Notes: generated by a model not told the origin, from the sequence alone. DNA of 64,000 nucleotides from Shewanella frigidimarina (GCF_003797125.1 NZ_RKKE01000005.1:1-64000); one strand, 5' to 3'. Positions 36,040-47,377 are shown, numbered from the stretch's first letter. Program-made: numbers and translations.

Positions 36040-37908
36040 TCAACCTTTGGTCAGATAATCAGAAATTTCATCTAAAAATTCGCCACCAAATCGGTCAAGC
36101 TTAATCTGCCCGACACCATTTACTGCGAGCATCTCGCCAGGGCTTGTGGGCAACATCGCACACATCTCAGCGAGCGTTGCATCGTTAAAGACTAAATAGG
36201 GTGGAATGTCATTTTTTTCCGCCAGTTCGCGACGCAGTAATTTTAACCGAGCAAATAACTTACGATCATACTGTTGCGGCGCACGCCCATTGGGTTTGCG
36301 CTTCACATCAATCAATTGAATCCGAGGTTCCGCTAACATTAGCGACAACTCTGCTTTAAGGATTGGTCTTGCGGCAGGGTTAAGCTTAATTGCAGAGCCG
36401 CGGGTAATATCCTGACTCATCAAACCTAAATGAATTAATTGGCGGATAACACTGAGCCAAAACTCAGTTGATTTATCTTTACCAATGCCCCATGTCGATA
36501 ACTTATCATGGCCTCTATCTACGATGTTGGCCGCTTTTGAACCACGTAATACTTCAATTACATGGTGGATACCGAAACGTTGCTGTAAACGATAAATACA
36601 AGACAGCACTTTTTGAGCATCTTCAGTACCATCATATCGCTTAGGTGGGTCAAGGCAGATATCACAGTTACCACAAGGTTTTGAAGCCACTTCATCAAAG
36701 TAGTTTAACAACACTTGTCGACGACAAGTTTGCGCTTCAGCGAATGCTGCCATGGTATGCAATTTATGAAATTCGACTTGTTGTTGGGCCCCAGGTTCAG
36801 ATTGCTCAATCAAATGCCTAACCCGGCCTATATCGGCAGGGTCAAACAACATATAAGCTTCAGCATCTAAACCGTCGCGGCCTGCACGGCCTGTTTCTTG
36901 GTAATAAGCTTCAATGCTTTTAGGAATATCGTAATGCACAACAAAGCGTACGTTAGATTTGTTAATCCCCATTCCAAAGGCCACCGTAGCCACCACAATA
37001 TCAACTTGATCTTTTAGAAATTTATCTTGAACGTTACCACGATCTTCCTGGCTCAAACCGGCATGATATGCTTGAGCATTAAATCCTTGTAAACGTAAAC
37101 GCTCAGCCACCTCATCAACTCGTCGACGACTGCTGCAATACACAATACCACTGGTGCCATTTTGGATAGTTAAAAACTGACGCAATTGATTAGCCGCATT
37201 AAGCTTTTCAGCCACGGTATACCGAATATTTGGTCGGTCAAAACTGGACAATAAAGTATAAGGGGTCACCCCTAAGCGTTCGCAAATGCTTAAACGCGTG
37301 GCGTGGTCTGCAGTCGCAGTTAAGGCCATTAAAGGTAAGTAAGGGAAATATTCTTTTAACTGACCCAAAGCCGCATATTCAGGTCTAAAATCATGACCCC
37401 ATTGACTAATACAATGCGCTTCATCAACGGCAAACATCGAAACATCGACTGATTGCAGGCGCTCAATAAAATCAGGACGCAGAAGTCTTTCAGGAGAGAC
37501 ATACAACAATTTAATCTCACCAGAATGTAATTTGCGTAACACCTCTGCACTTTGCTCACGCGGTAAAGATGAATTGAGATAAGCAGCTGACACACCACTT
37601 TGCAGTAAACTGTCGACTTGGTCTTTCATTAACGAAATTAATGGCGACACCACCACGGTCACACCAGGCAACACAATAGCAGGCAATTGATAGCACATAC
37701 TTTTGCCGCCACCGGTAGGCATAATCACTAAGGTATCTTGGCCCTGTAAACTTTGCTCAATGACTTCTCGCTGCCCTTCACGAAAGGCGCGATAACCAAA
37801 AACTTGCTGCAGGCTCGCGGCAAGTACATCTTGCTCTGTCGTCAACACATCTGAGGACGCAATATTGGTCGAAATCGGAGTATCCATTAACACTACATCA
37901 TCATTCAA
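36040..37908 (-). CDS. recQ: ATP-dependent DNA helicase RecQ
   Basis: A 3'-5' SF2 helicase of recombination and repair. The 622-residue product has Walker A MPTGGGKS (about 63-70), [14 protein letters not shown] and the [10 protein letters not shown] motif VI. The RQC zinc cysteines are in [10 protein letters not shown] and CGNCDIC, and a C-terminal HRDC domain starts at about 535. It is slightly longer than the E. coli enzyme because of an N-terminal extension; an ATG at codon 8 is an alternative start. Confidence 0.97.
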   Translation of the reverse strand: MNDDVVLMDTPISTNIASSDVLTTEQDVLAASLQQVFGYRAFREGQREVIEQSLQGQDTLVIMPTGGGKSMCYQLPAIVLPGVTVVVSPLISLMKDQVDSLLQSGVSAAYLNSSLPREQSAEVLRKLHSGEIKLLYVSPERLLRPDFIERLQSVDVSMFAVDEAHCISQWGHDFRPEYAALGQLKEYFPYLPLMALTATADHATRLSICERLGVTPYTLLSSFDRPNIRYTVAEKLNAANQLRQFLTIQNGTSGIVYCSSRRRVDEVAERLRLQGFNAQAYHAGLSQEDRGNVQDKFLKDQVDIVVATVAFGMGINKSNVRFVVHYDIPKSIEAYYQETGRAGRDGLDAEAYMLFDPADIGRVRHLIEQSEPGAQQQVEFHKLHTMAAFAEAQTCRRQVLLNYFDEVASKPCGNCDICLDPPKRYDGTEDAQKVLSCIYRLQQRFGIHHVIEVLRGSKAANIVDRGHDKLSTWGIGKDKSTEFWLSVIRQLIHLGLMSQDITRGSAIKLNPAARPILKAELSLMLAEPRIQLIDVKRKPNGRAPQQYDRKLFARLKLLRRELAEKNDIPPYLVFNDATLAEMCAMLPTSPGEMLAVNGVGQIKLDRFGGEFLDEISDYLTKG

Positions 37909-38088
37909 AGGGCATTCATTTTAAAGCACTGAGCCACAGATGTCTTGAACCAAAACGCCTTTGCTATGTTTTCATCCAAGATAGAAGATTGAGTCGAAGC
38001 CACTTTAGGGTTAGATTAAATACTCTATGCCAGTAAGCCCGACCTATATACAACAACGATAATAATAATAAAACGACAAGGATTGCTC

Positions 38089-38553
38089 ATGACCACATCT
38101 ATTCAAACCCAAGCTTTACAGCAAGTTGCTAATATTTTTGATCAGCATGTTCCATTCCATAATCTGCTCGGTTTAGACATCAAACACTACGACATCAATG
38201 GCGTTGAAGTGGTAATAAAAATGAAACCCGAGCTTATCGGCAATATTCATCAAAACATTCTTCATGGTGGTGTTACTGCGACATTACTTGATGTTGTCGG
38301 CGGACTCACGGTATTTGCTGGGCTAGTTGCCAGTAGAGAAGATTGGACCCTTGAAGAACTACAACAACGTTTAACCACCTTAGGCACTATCGATATGCGG
38401 GTCGACTTTTTACGTCCAGGCCGTGGTGAAATCTTCACAGGCACTGGCACCGTTATCCGCTCTGGTAATCGTGTATCCGTTTGCCGGATGGAGTTACATA
38501 ATGAGCAAGGAGTTCATATCGCATTTGGTACTGGCACTTATATGGTGGGCTAA
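38089..38553 (+). CDS. hotdog-fold thioesterase (PaaI-like)
   Basis: A 154-residue single-domain hotdog protein, probably an acyl-CoA thioesterase; the substrate is not known. The core helix segment is ILHGGVTATLLDVVGG (about 60-75), followed by the strand RVDFLRPGRG. The ATG at 38089 has AAGGA upstream and is preferred over a TTG two codons earlier. It is a monocistronic gene between recQ and rarD. Confidence 0.82.
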   Translation: MTTSIQTQALQQVANIFDQHVPFHNLLGLDIKHYDINGVEVVIKMKPELIGNIHQNILHGGVTATLLDVVGGLTVFAGLVASREDWTLEELQQRLTTLGTIDMRVDFLRPGRGEIFTGTGTVIRSGNRVSVCRMELHNEQGVHIAFGTGTYMVG

Positions 38554-38677
38554 GTTCCATTAGCGCAATATAAAGCTGACACTGGAGCGATAAAAGAAAT
38601 CGCTTAAGCACTTGTGTCATGCAGGGGGGCGACCTACAATCGCCCTCTCTTTTAGTTCTTCCCACTGTTGACTCACT

Positions 38678-39586
38678 ATGCCTGATTTAGAATACCGTAA
38701 AGGGGTGCTTCTCGCCATTTGCGCCTACACCATCTGGGGTGTTGCCCCGCTTTATTTCAAATTATTACATCATGTGCCTGCCACCGAAATATTAATGCAC
38801 CGTGTCATTTGGTCATTCATATTCATGGTTATTTTGATGCAATTCATTGGTGGATTTAGTCGTTTACGTCTTATTTTAAAACAGCCTAAGCAACTACTAA
38901 TATTACTGATCACTTCTGTATTAATTGCCGCTAACTGGTTACTTTTTATCTGGGCTGTTAACAACGACCACATGCTCGATGCTAGCCTAGGCTATTTTAT
39001 CAATCCGCTGTTTAACGTGTTACTTGGAATGGTATTTCTGGGTGAGCGCTTGCGAAAATTACAATGGGTTGCGGTGGCGTTGGCCAGCATAGGAGTACTA
39101 GTGCAGTTGATCTCTTTTGGTTCTATTCCGCTAGTATCATTAGCGCTGGCCGCCAGCTTTGGTTTTTATGGTTTACTGCGCAAAAAAGTCAATATTGACG
39201 CCAAATCAGGTTTATTAGTCGAAACAGCAATCTTGTTACCAATCGCTCTGGGTTATCTATTCATCACCTTAGACAGTTCGACAACGAGCATGCTGACCAA
39301 CACTCTCGACCTCAATTTACTGTTAGTCGCTGCCGGTATTGTCACAACAATCCCGTTACTGTGTTTTGCAGGTTCTGCGGTCAGAATTCCCTTTTCGATT
39401 TTAGGTTTTTTCCAATACATTGGCCCTAGCATCATGTTCATCTTAGCGGTAAAACTGTTTAATGAGCCGTTTGATATCGAAAAAGGCATTACCTTTGGAT
39501 TTATTTGGGGCGCGTTAGTTATCTTTGTTGGCGACATGACATTGCAACGCCAACGACGTAACGCCTTAGCCAAAGCGTCAGCATAA
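38678..39586 (+). CDS. rarD: RarD-type EamA-family transporter
   Basis: A ten-segment inner-membrane permease of the drug/metabolite transporter superfamily, 302 residues. The start, RKGVLLAICAYTIWGVAPLYFKLL, is characteristic of RarD, and the end FIWGALVIFVGDM also fits. The name comes from historic chloramphenicol resistance in Pseudomonas; the true substrate is unknown. It converges on argA across a shared terminator. Confidence 0.9.
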   Translation: MPDLEYRKGVLLAICAYTIWGVAPLYFKLLHHVPATEILMHRVIWSFIFMVILMQFIGGFSRLRLILKQPKQLLILLITSVLIAANWLLFIWAVNNDHMLDASLGYFINPLFNVLLGMVFLGERLRKLQWVAVALASIGVLVQLISFGSIPLVSLALAASFGFYGLLRKKVNIDAKSGLLVETAILLPIALGYLFITLDSSTTSMLTNTLDLNLLLVAAGIVTTIPLLCFAGSAVRIPFSILGFFQYIGPSIMFILAVKLFNEPFDIEKGITFGFIWGALVIFVGDMTLQRQRRNALAKASA

Positions 39587-39639
39587 TAAACTCTACAATG
39601 GGAAGATGAAGTCACTTAAAGCACTGATGCTTCACCCAC

Positions 39640-39679
39640 AAAAAAAGCCGGATGATTTTATACTCACCCGGCTTTTTTT
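39640..39679. terminator. bidirectional terminator between rarD and argA
   Basis: AAAAAAGCCGG (39641-39651) pairs with CCGGCTTTTTT (39668-39678) across a 16-nt loop. T-runs occur on both strands, so it can serve both convergent genes. Confidence 0.8.
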
Positions 39680-39702
39680 ATGTATTAACTGTCTTGTTAT
39701 TG

Positions 39703-41022
39703 CTACAAATCTAACGCAAGAATTTTTGAGCGGCGCTGGTAGTTATACAGCTGTTTTTTCTTATTCGGCAGTTCTTCAACATCAACAATATTAAAGCCAT
39801 GCTCTAAAAACCAATGGATACTGCGGGTAGTTAACGCAAATAGACGTGAATAACCACGCACACGAGCTTGACCAATAATGTTATTAAGCAAAATGCTACC
39901 ACGATCAGCATCGCGATAATCCGGATGAACCACTAAACACGCAAACTCACCCGCATTGTCTTCTTCAAACGGATACAAAGCCGCACAACCAATCACTAAG
40001 TTGTCGCGCTCAACCAACATAAACTGTTCAATTTCCATCTCGAGTTGCTCGCGTGAGCGACGCACCAAAATGCCTTGCTCTTCCAATGGGCGAATAAGAT
40101 TTAAAATACCGCCTATGTCGCTAATCGTTGCTCGGCGTAAGCGCTCAGCGCTTTGGGTAACAATTTGGGTACCAATTCCTTCGCGTGAGAATAACTCTTG
40201 TAATAGTGCACCATCTTCTAAATAACTCACTAAATGACAACGAGGTACACCACGGCGACATGCTTCAATACTCGCTTTTAAGAAAGCAACGGTTCCAACT
40301 GAAGTATGGTCATCTACAGACATTGTCTTGAGCATTTCTTCAATATCGTCCGGCATTAGCTCGGCAATTACCTCACCATTCTTACCGATAAGGCCATTCG
40401 TATCGCTAAAACCAATAATTTTATCGGCCTTTAACTTAATTGCTACTTGGGTCGCGACTTCTTCAGCTGTCAGGTTAAAGCTTTCACCTGTGACAGAAGC
40501 GGCAATTGGCCCCATCAATACAATACCGTTATTGTCTAATTGACGGCGTAAGCCTTGCGCATCGATACGGCGCACCTTGCCACTTAAACAAAAGTCGACA
40601 CCGTCATCCACACCTAAAGGTTGAGCAATAACAAAATTACCACTCACTAGGTTAATTTGCGCATTTTGCATCGGCGTATTGCCTAAGCTCATCGACAACC
40701 TAGCCGTAATATCAAACTGAGTCGCACCAGCAACCTGCTTGATGATCTTCAGAGTGTCTTCATCGGTGATACGAATGCCATTATGATATGCCGGTTCAAT
40801 TCCAGCAGCCTTTAAACCTTCATCAATCTGTGGTCTTGCTCCATAAACTAACACCACCTCAATCCCAAGTGAGTGCAACAAAGCCACATCATTTAAAATA
40901 CCGCGGAATTGTGGGTGCGCTAATGCTTCTCCACCCAACATAACGACAAAAGTTTTACCTCTATGAGCATTAACATAGGGCGCAGAATGACGAAATCCAT
41001 CAACTAATTCAGTGGTTCTCAC
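39703..41022 (-). CDS. argA: N-acetylglutamate synthase ArgA
   Basis: The first step of arginine synthesis. The N-terminal amino-acid-kinase domain (about 25-280, [10 protein letters not shown]) is the regulatory part, and the C-terminal GNAT acetyltransferase domain (about 290-439) is catalytic. I place the start at GTG 41022 (439 residues), because GAGGTGA lies 8 nt upstream and [11 protein letters not shown] aligns with the E. coli N-terminus; an in-frame ATG lies 20 codons earlier. Two ARG boxes lie about 95 bp upstream. Confidence 0.96.
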   Translation of the reverse strand: MRTTELVDGFRHSAPYVNAHRGKTFVVMLGGEALAHPQFRGILNDVALLHSLGIEVVLVYGARPQIDEGLKAAGIEPAYHNGIRITDEDTLKIIKQVAGATQFDITARLSMSLGNTPMQNAQINLVSGNFVIAQPLGVDDGVDFCLSGKVRRIDAQGLRRQLDNNGIVLMGPIAASVTGESFNLTAEEVATQVAIKLKADKIIGFSDTNGLIGKNGEVIAELMPDDIEEMLKTMSVDDHTSVGTVAFLKASIEACRRGVPRCHLVSYLEDGALLQELFSREGIGTQIVTQSAERLRRATISDIGGILNLIRPLEEQGILVRRSREQLEMEIEQFMLVERDNLVIGCAALYPFEEDNAGEFACLVVHPDYRDADRGSILLNNIIGQARVRGYSRLFALTTRSIHWFLEHGFNIVDVEELPNKKKQLYNYQRRSKILALDL

Positions 41023-41115
41023 GGGCAAATTCACCTCGGTATAAGTTTGATGTTCATTAATGACGATGACAATAAATGCCACATAACAGTTTGCTGTATC
41101 AAAAAAGAATGGTAT

Positions 41116-41150
41116 TGCATTTTAATTCACTTTTAAAGCATTTTATTTCA
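41116..41150 (-). promoter_or_regulatory. tandem ARG boxes (ArgR operator) of argA
   Basis: TGCATTTTAATTCA (41116-41129) matches the ARG-box core TGAATWWWWATTCA at 13 of 14 positions. AGCATTTTATTTCA (41137-41150) matches at 11 of 14. Their centres are exactly 21 bp apart, the standard spacing of paired ARG boxes. ArgR-arginine repression of argA follows by inference. Confidence 0.72.
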
Positions 41151-41453
41151 CTTTAAGTAAAACACAGTGTCTCAATATTTTATGAAAAAAGCATTACAGC
41201 CAAAAAGTTAGCTTGTTTTAGCTGTTAATAATACTTTACGCATTTAATTATGATATTTGCATCACATCTGTTTAGCAAAATTTCAACATAATTGCGCTAT
41301 AACAATGTAGGGACCTCAATAAAATATCATCACACTAGCGATGTACTTCATGACGTAAACAGCTACTGCATAACCTAAATTGAGCAATTAAATACACGTC
41401 ATAACTCATCCGTTAATCGTTCGATTCAGTATAGACTATTTTCAAACAGGCAT

Positions 41454-41482
41454 AAAAAAAGCCCCAATTAAGGGGCTTTTTT
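41454..41482 (-). terminator. terminator after rpmG
   Basis: GCCCC-AATTAA-GGGGC is flanked by A- and T-runs on both sides, giving a strong hairpin with a U-tail on the minus strand. It starts about 17 bp past the rpmG stop. Confidence 0.88.
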
Positions 41483-41498
41483 AAGAATCAAAAATCAA

Positions 41499-41672
41499 TT
41501 ACTTGATTTTAGCTTCTTTGTACATAACGTGCTGACGAATGACTGGATCAAATTTCTTGATTTCCATTTTTTCAGGCATGTTACGCTTGTTCTTTTCAGT
41601 AGTGTAGAAGTGACCAGTTTTAGCACTAGATACTAATTTGATCTTCTCACGATTACCTTTAGATTTAGCCAT
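41499..41672 (-). CDS. rpmG: 50S ribosomal protein L33
   Basis: A 57-residue ribosomal protein starting [17 protein letters not shown] and ending YKEAKIK. It has the [13 protein letters not shown] segment of the L33 family. The family's zinc-binding cysteines are absent, so this is the cysteine-free (C-) form. It follows rpmB by 6 bp, the usual rpmBG pair, and is followed by a strong terminator. Confidence 0.97.
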
Positions 41673-41678
41673 TTTCTA

Positions 41679-41915
41679 TTATACCTTCTCGCCACGGGCA
41701 CGAAGTTCTTTAACAATCACTTCAATACCTTTCTTGTCGATAATACGGATACCTTTAGTAGATACACGTAATTGCACGAAACGCTTTTCTTCTTCTAACC
41801 AAAAACGGTGGTTTTGTAGGTTAGGTAAAAAACGACGACGAGTCGAATTTTTTGCGTGCGAACGGTTGTTACCAACCATTGGCTTCTTGCCAGTTACTTG
41901 GCATACTCTTGACAT
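41679..41915 (-). CDS. rpmB: 50S ribosomal protein L28
   Basis: A 78-residue ribosomal protein starting [20 protein letters not shown] and ending in the basic helix [11 protein letters not shown]. The ATG at 41915 is preferred over one five codons upstream because L28 proteins start with M(S/A)RVC. The SD-like GGAGAAG lies just upstream of it. First gene of the rpmBG operon. Confidence 0.97.
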   Translation of the reverse strand: MSRVCQVTGKKPMVGNNRSHAKNSTRRRFLPNLQNHRFWLEEEKRFVQLRVSTKGIRIIDKKGIEVIVKELRARGEKV

Positions 41916-42036
41916 GTCAATCTTCTCCAAAACAAATTTTTAACGCTCGAGCATTAATGTGCCTCGTATGGCCGTCGCCCGAGGCACAAAGAGGGCGCAT
42001 TTTATACACGATTGACCATAGAAGATCAAGCAGTGT

Positions 42037-42714
42037 TTATACAATCCACCCACGCTCGGCAAAGGAGACTATCTCCTGATCACCTACAACCATATGATCT
42101 AACAAAGAAACATCGATGGTTGCCAATGCATTTTTTATTCGCTCAGTTATTCGCCGATCAGCCTGACTTGGCTCTGCAATGCCAGACGGGTGATTGTGAC
42201 ACACAATTACCGCTGCCGCTTTTTTCTCCAAAACAAGGCTTACAACCTCGCGAGGATAAACAGAAGCAGAATCGATAGTGCCACGAAATAATTCTACAAA
42301 TTGAATGACTCTATGTTGGGTATCCAACAATAGTAAGGCGAACACTTCATAGGATCGGTCTGCCAATTGTCTCATTAAATAGTCCCGAGTTAAATCAGGA
42401 TTTGTCAAAATTTGCCCTCTTTGTAGATTTTCATGGGCAATTCGCTTAGAAATTTCCGCTGCAGCCTGTAATTGAGCGTATTTTACCGGCCCAACACCGG
42501 CTAATTTACATACTTGGCTTTTAGATGCACTCAGTAAACTGCGCAAACCACCAAACTGATTAATCATGTTTCGGGCTAAATCCACTGCATTTTGCCCTGC
42601 CAGACCATTACGTAATATCACCGCGAGCAATTCTGCATCCGAAAGATGTCCTGCACCTTTGAGCAATAACTTTTCTCGCGGCCCTTCTCCTTGTGGCCAA
42701 TCTTTAATTCCCAT
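42037..42714 (-). CDS. radC: RadC/JAMM domain protein
   Basis: A 225-residue RadC-family protein. It has an N-terminal helix-hairpin-helix-like region (LAGVGPVKYAQLQAA, about 71-85) and a C-terminal MPN/JAMM domain with the metal motif HNHPSG at 173-178 and Asp at 186. The molecular role is unknown; despite the name, the original repair phenotype was assigned to another gene. It is divergent from coaBC. Confidence 0.93.
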   Translation of the reverse strand: MGIKDWPQGEGPREKLLLKGAGHLSDAELLAVILRNGLAGQNAVDLARNMINQFGGLRSLLSASKSQVCKLAGVGPVKYAQLQAAAEISKRIAHENLQRGQILTNPDLTRDYLMRQLADRSYEVFALLLLDTQHRVIQFVELFRGTIDSASVYPREVVSLVLEKKAAAVIVCHNHPSGIAEPSQADRRITERIKNALATIDVSLLDHMVVGDQEIVSFAERGWIV

Positions 42715-42952
42715 GAATGTCCCTTATATTCAATATTTGCGATTTCATTACACGCATTAAGTCGACTCACATAACGAAAACAACACATAATGAGCAACCA
42801 CAGAACGAGTAACGAATTGTTGTCTTTTTAAAACATAGAGTTCAAATTGATTACACAGTATGGTCGATATTTTTGAGATTGGATCTGCGCAAATTGTCAT
42901 AGGTTTGTGATATTGTTAGCCGCAATTAGGTTTGAGTCGGATAATGTGCATC

Positions 42953-44146
42953 ATGCTGACAAATAAAAAAGTATTACTTGGAATTGGTGGCGGTATTGCC
43001 GCATATAAAAGTGCGGACTTAATCCGTCGATTAAAAGAGCGTGGCGCAGACGTGCGTGTCATCATGACTCAGAGCGCGATGGAGTTTATCACTCCATTAA
43101 CCATACAAGCGCTTTCAGGCCATCCTGTAGCCTCAGATTTGCTCGATCCCGCAGCAGAGGCGGCTATGGGTCATATCGAACTCGCTCGTTGGGCTGATGT
43201 TGTATTGCTTGCACCTGCTACGGCAAATTTAATCGCACGTATTAATGCCGGCATGGCAGACGACTTATTAACAACAACCTGTTTAGCGACCAGCGCTCCC
43301 GTCATTGTCTGCCCTGCAATGAACCAGCAAATGTACCAAAATATCGCTACCCAAGAAAACATGGCTAATTTAGCCCGTAAAGGTTTTACCATTTGGCAAC
43401 CCGCCTCAGGTAATCAAGCATGCGGTGAAGTCGGCCCTGGCAGAATGCAAGAACCCGTTGTTATGGCAGAACAACTGATACAATTTTTTGGCCCTAAAAT
43501 ATTACAAGGCCATCAGCTGCTCATTACCGCAGGGCCAACGCGTGAAGCAATTGACCCCGTTCGCTATATCTCCAACCACAGCTCAGGAAAAATGGGTTTC
43601 TCTTTAGCCCAAGCAGCCGCAGAAATGGGCGCAACCGTCACATTAATCTCAGGTCCGGTTAATCTAGCCACACCAGCAGGTGTCACACGTATTGATGTGA
43701 GCTCAGCACAACAAATGCTTGATGCAGTGATGGGGCAGGTTGAACAACATGATATTTTTATTGGCTGCGCCGCAGTAGCCGATTATCGAATAGCTGACGT
43801 TGCGGATCAAAAAATCAAAAAATCGACTGAACAAATGCAACTTGCGCTAGTGCGGAATCCTGATATCTTAGCCACGGTAGCTCAGCACACGACTCGTCCA
43901 TTCACAGTAGGTTTTGCAGCAGAAACCAACGATGTAGAGCAATACGCCCGAGGTAAACTGCAACGCAAAAAGCTTGATATGATTGCCGCCAATGATGTCT
44001 CTATTCAAGGCTTAGGCTTTAATGCCGATAGCAATGCACTACAGGTATTTTGGCAAGACGGCAGCCAACAACTGCCCGCCACAGACAAACTGACACTGGC
44101 GCGCCAATTACTTACATTGATAGAACAACAATTAAAAAAATCATGA
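42953..44146 (+). CDS. coaBC: bifunctional phosphopantothenoylcysteine decarboxylase/synthetase CoaBC
   Basis: Catalyses two successive steps of coenzyme A synthesis. The N-terminal flavoprotein half (CoaC, about 1-190) has GGIAAYK, catalytic His in [20 protein letters not shown] and CGEVGPGRM. The C-terminal half (CoaB) has [16 protein letters not shown] and AAVADYR. I chose ATG 42953 (397 residues); ATG 42944 and TTG 42932 are in frame upstream. Its stop overlaps the dut start (ATGA). Confidence 0.97.
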
Positions 44147-44601
44147 AAACACCCATTGAACTAAAAATTATCGACTCACGCATCGGCAATGAATTTCCTT
44201 TGCCAGCTTATGCGACACCCGGTAGCGCAGGCATGGATTTACGTGCAATGATCGACACCGCGATGGTCATTGAGCCAAGTCAAACCGTATTAATTCCAAC
44301 AGGTATCGCCATTCATGTGGCAGACCCAAGCCTTGCAGCGGTGATTTTACCGCGCTCAGGCATGGGTCATAAACATGGCATTGTTTTGGGTAATTTAGTG
44401 GGCTTAATTGACTCCGATTACCAAGGACAGTTAATGGTGTCATGTTGGAACAGAAGTGATAAACCATTCACACTCGAAATAGGCGATCGATTAGCACAAT
44501 TGATGTTTGTACCCGTTATACAGGCAACATTTGCCGTAGTGGATGAGTTTAATAGCTCAGATCGTGGAGAAGGCGGCTTTGGTCATTCAGGCACCAAATA
44601 A
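44143..44601 (+). CDS. dut: deoxyuridine 5'-triphosphatase Dut
   Basis: Hydrolyses dUTP to dUMP, which keeps uracil out of DNA and supplies thymidylate synthesis. The 152-residue trimeric dUTPase shows all the family motifs: [28 protein letters not shown] and the C-terminal [10 protein letters not shown]. The ATG at 44143 overlaps the coaBC stop, as in E. coli, and slmA follows 35 bp later. Confidence 0.98.
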
Positions 44602-44636
44602 CCTTTTCAAGTAGTCACTGAGCCAAGGAACAGATA

Positions 44637-45230
44637 ATGGCTGAAAGCCCTAAAATAAATCGTCGTGAGCATATTTTACAATGCTTGGCGCAAATGCTCG
44701 AAACCAGCCCAGGTCAACGTATAACAACAGCAAAGCTCGCCGCCGAAGTTGGCGTGTCAGAAGCCGCACTATATAGACACTTCCCCAGTAAAGCGCGGAT
44801 GTTTGAAGGCTTAATCGAATTTATTGAAGATGCGATTTTATCACGCTTAAACATCATCATGGACGAAGAAAAAGACACCATGACCCGCTGCCAGTTGGTA
44901 CTACACCTGCTATTAGTATTTTCTGAACGTAATCCAGGTATTTCAAGGGTACTTAATGGTGATGCTCTGCTAGGTGAAAATGAACGTCTACGCAGTAGGA
45001 TCGACGTGCTATTTGCCAAAATAGAAACACACATCAAACAAATTCTACGTGAAAAAACTTTGCGTGAAGGAGTAGGCTTTAATATCGATGAAGCCATTCT
45101 CGCCAACTTGCTGTTAGCTTTTGCAGAAGGACGTATTTCACAGTTTGTCCGCAGTGAGTTTAAACAAAAGCCAACACAACACTTTGATGAACAGTGGACG
45201 TTTATTCAACAGCAATTGCTAAGAAGTTAA
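44637..45230 (+). CDS. slmA: nucleoid occlusion factor SlmA
   Basis: A TetR-family DNA-binding protein that blocks FtsZ assembly over the nucleoid. The 197-residue product has an N-terminal HTH ([20 protein letters not shown], about 26-45) and a helical dimer domain. The [16 protein letters not shown] start is typical of SlmA. Its position after dut is the usual one in gammaproteobacteria. Its target FtsZ is encoded at 8086-9252. Confidence 0.96.
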   Translation: MAESPKINRREHILQCLAQMLETSPGQRITTAKLAAEVGVSEAALYRHFPSKARMFEGLIEFIEDAILSRLNIIMDEEKDTMTRCQLVLHLLLVFSERNPGISRVLNGDALLGENERLRSRIDVLFAKIETHIKQILREKTLREGVGFNIDEAILANLLLAFAEGRISQFVRSEFKQKPTQHFDEQWTFIQQQLLRS

Positions 45231-45242
45231 TATCGCATAAAT

Positions 45243-45266
45243 AAAGGATGCTAGTTCGGTCCTTTT
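45243..45266 (+). terminator. possible weak terminator after slmA
   Basis: AAAGGA and TCCTTTT can form a 6-bp stem across an 11-nt loop, with a short T-run, 12 bp past the slmA stop. The hairpin is weak. Confidence 0.3.
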
Positions 45267-45371
45267 GCTGCCAATGCTACTTACTCTTCCTTTACCCTTA
45301 AACCGTATCAGATCGAATATTTATACCACATAAAAACGAAGTAAGAACGAACGATTAAACAAGGATGTCTC

Positions 45372-47351
45372 ATGATTTTCACCAAATACCTAACCATTAT
45401 GTTACTTGTCTGTGGTGGCCTATTCACCCATGCATTTGCAGCAGAAAGCCTTTCTACTGCACGACTATTTAGCCGAGGGGCTGAATTTAGCAATGTAAAA
45501 ATATCTCCAACAGGCGATTATATTAGTGCAATAACCAAACATAATGGTAAAGACAAGCTACTAATATTAAATGCAAAAACAAAACAAATACATCATGCGA
45601 TATTTTTCCCTAGCAATGCCCAAGTGGGTGATTACGCTTGGGTAAATAATGAACGAATCGTCTTGCAAAAAGAATACTTAAAAGGTTGGAGTGACGTACC
45701 GCTGTATTATGGTGAGCTAATGGCTGTTAATGCCGATGGGTCAAGAGCAACTTACCTTTTTGGTTTTAATAGCGGCGAGCAACAAACTGGTTCACATCTG
45801 AAGAAAAATACCCCCATAAGAGCAACGGCATTTATTTTAGATCCCCTTCCCGATGACGACCGCTATATGCTCGTCAATGCAATCCCATGGAATGAGTCTA
45901 ATTCTTTAAACTATGAATTATCACAAACTGTATACCGTGTAGATTTATACAAAGGGTTCCGCAGAAAAGTCACCACTTCGCCTATAGGTTACTCTCGATT
46001 TCTAACCGATCACGATGGTGAAGTACGCTTTGTTGCAGGCGAAGACGAAAACAACATAACAAAAGTATTTTATCGTCAAGACCGCGAATGGCTTAACACC
46101 GATAACCTCAAACTCAATTTGGATGATTTCTACCCAATATCTTTTGCCGAAAATAAAAATAGTATTTATGCTGCGGCTCGGGTAAAAGGCGAAACCTTAG
46201 GGATTTATGAAATCAATCTAGAAACAGGTGAAAAAACGCAAATTATTAAAGATGACAAAAGTGATCCCAGTAATTACTGGATAAACCAAACGACCAAAAA
46301 ACTCTATGCAGTTGAATTTGAAAATGGTTATCCGTCTTACGCTTTCGTCAATCCAGAAGACAGTCATTCAAAATTGCTAAAGCAGTTGCTCGCATCATTA
46401 CCTGGCCATCAAGTTCGTATTGTTAGCGAAACTCGTCATTCAGAAAAACTCATCGTGGTGGCATTTAACGATCGAAATCCTGGTGATTATTATATATTTG
46501 ACACCAAGGCGCTCACACTCCAACACTTAGCCTCTGCCAAGAAATGGCTCGACCCAGCGCAAATGTCAGAAGTGAAGCCAATTAGCTTTACCAGCCGAGA
46601 CGGTAAAATAATTAGCGGTTATTTAACATTACCTTATGGTAAAGAAGCGAAAAACCTCCCTCTTGTAGTCAATCCCCATGGTGGTCCACATGGAATAAGA
46701 GATGAATGGGGGTTTAATACTCAAAACCAAATGCTAGCAAATCAAGGGATGGCAGTATTACAAGTCAATTTCCGTGGTTCAGGTGGTTTTGGACAAAATT
46801 TTGAACAAGCTGGATTCCAAAAATGGGGTTCAGAAGTACAATATGACATTCTCGACGCCACTCATTACGTCATTGATCAAGGTTATGTAGATAAAAACCG
46901 CATCTGTATTTCTGGTGGTAGTTTTGGTGGCTATAGTGCATTGCAAAGCGCAATACTTGAACCCGATCTGTTCAAATGCGCTATCGGTTTTGCAGGGATT
47001 TATAATTTAGAACTGATGTTCGATGAAGGAGATATTGCAAATAGTGCTTCGGGTACTAGTTACCTTAAAAATGTTTTAGGTCAAAATAGTGAAGTACTAA
47101 GGGCTATGTCTCCCTCAGAAAATGTAGATAAGCTTAAAGCAAACTTGCTTCTAGTACATGGCGGTGACGATGAACGAGCGCCCATTGAACAACTAGAATC
47201 ATTAGAAAAAGCCCTTAAAGCACGTGATTATCCCTATGAAAAACTGGTGATGGATGATGAAGGCCATGGTTTCTACAATGATGACAATCGTGCCCAATAT
47301 TATGAAAAAATGCTCCTATTCCTTAAAAAGAACCTAGACATTAAATCGTAA
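45372..47351 (+). CDS. S9-family prolyl oligopeptidase-like exported peptidase (copy 1)
   Basis: A 659-residue alpha/beta-hydrolase peptidase with an N-terminal signal peptide (about 1-23, ending THAFA) and a beta-propeller region (about 40-390). The C-terminal catalytic domain has the nucleophile in GGSFGGYSAL, the acid in GGDDERAP and the His in DEGHGFYN. It probably degrades short peptides in the periplasm. AAGGATG precedes the ATG. It is tandem with a close paralogue (47632-49557), and near-identical terminators follow both. Confidence 0.93.
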   Translation: MIFTKYLTIMLLVCGGLFTHAFAAESLSTARLFSRGAEFSNVKISPTGDYISAITKHNGKDKLLILNAKTKQIHHAIFFPSNAQVGDYAWVNNERIVLQKEYLKGWSDVPLYYGELMAVNADGSRATYLFGFNSGEQQTGSHLKKNTPIRATAFILDPLPDDDRYMLVNAIPWNESNSLNYELSQTVYRVDLYKGFRRKVTTSPIGYSRFLTDHDGEVRFVAGEDENNITKVFYRQDREWLNTDNLKLNLDDFYPISFAENKNSIYAAARVKGETLGIYEINLETGEKTQIIKDDKSDPSNYWINQTTKKLYAVEFENGYPSYAFVNPEDSHSKLLKQLLASLPGHQVRIVSETRHSEKLIVVAFNDRNPGDYYIFDTKALTLQHLASAKKWLDPAQMSEVKPISFTSRDGKIISGYLTLPYGKEAKNLPLVVNPHGGPHGIRDEWGFNTQNQMLANQGMAVLQVNFRGSGGFGQNFEQAGFQKWGSEVQYDILDATHYVIDQGYVDKNRICISGGSFGGYSALQSAILEPDLFKCAIGFAGIYNLELMFDEGDIANSASGTSYLKNVLGQNSEVLRAMSPSENVDKLKANLLLVHGGDDERAPIEQLESLEKALKARDYPYEKLVMDDEGHGFYNDDNRAQYYEKMLLFLKKNLDIKS

Positions 47352-47377
47352 TGAGCTAATAAGCATTATATCAACAG

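Larger units (their letters stand above)
41083..41498. other. intergenic region between argA and rpmG
   Basis: AT-rich interval of about 415 bp. It holds tandem ARG boxes near argA (41116-41150) and the rpmG terminator at the far end. Nothing coding was found between them. Confidence 0.6.
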
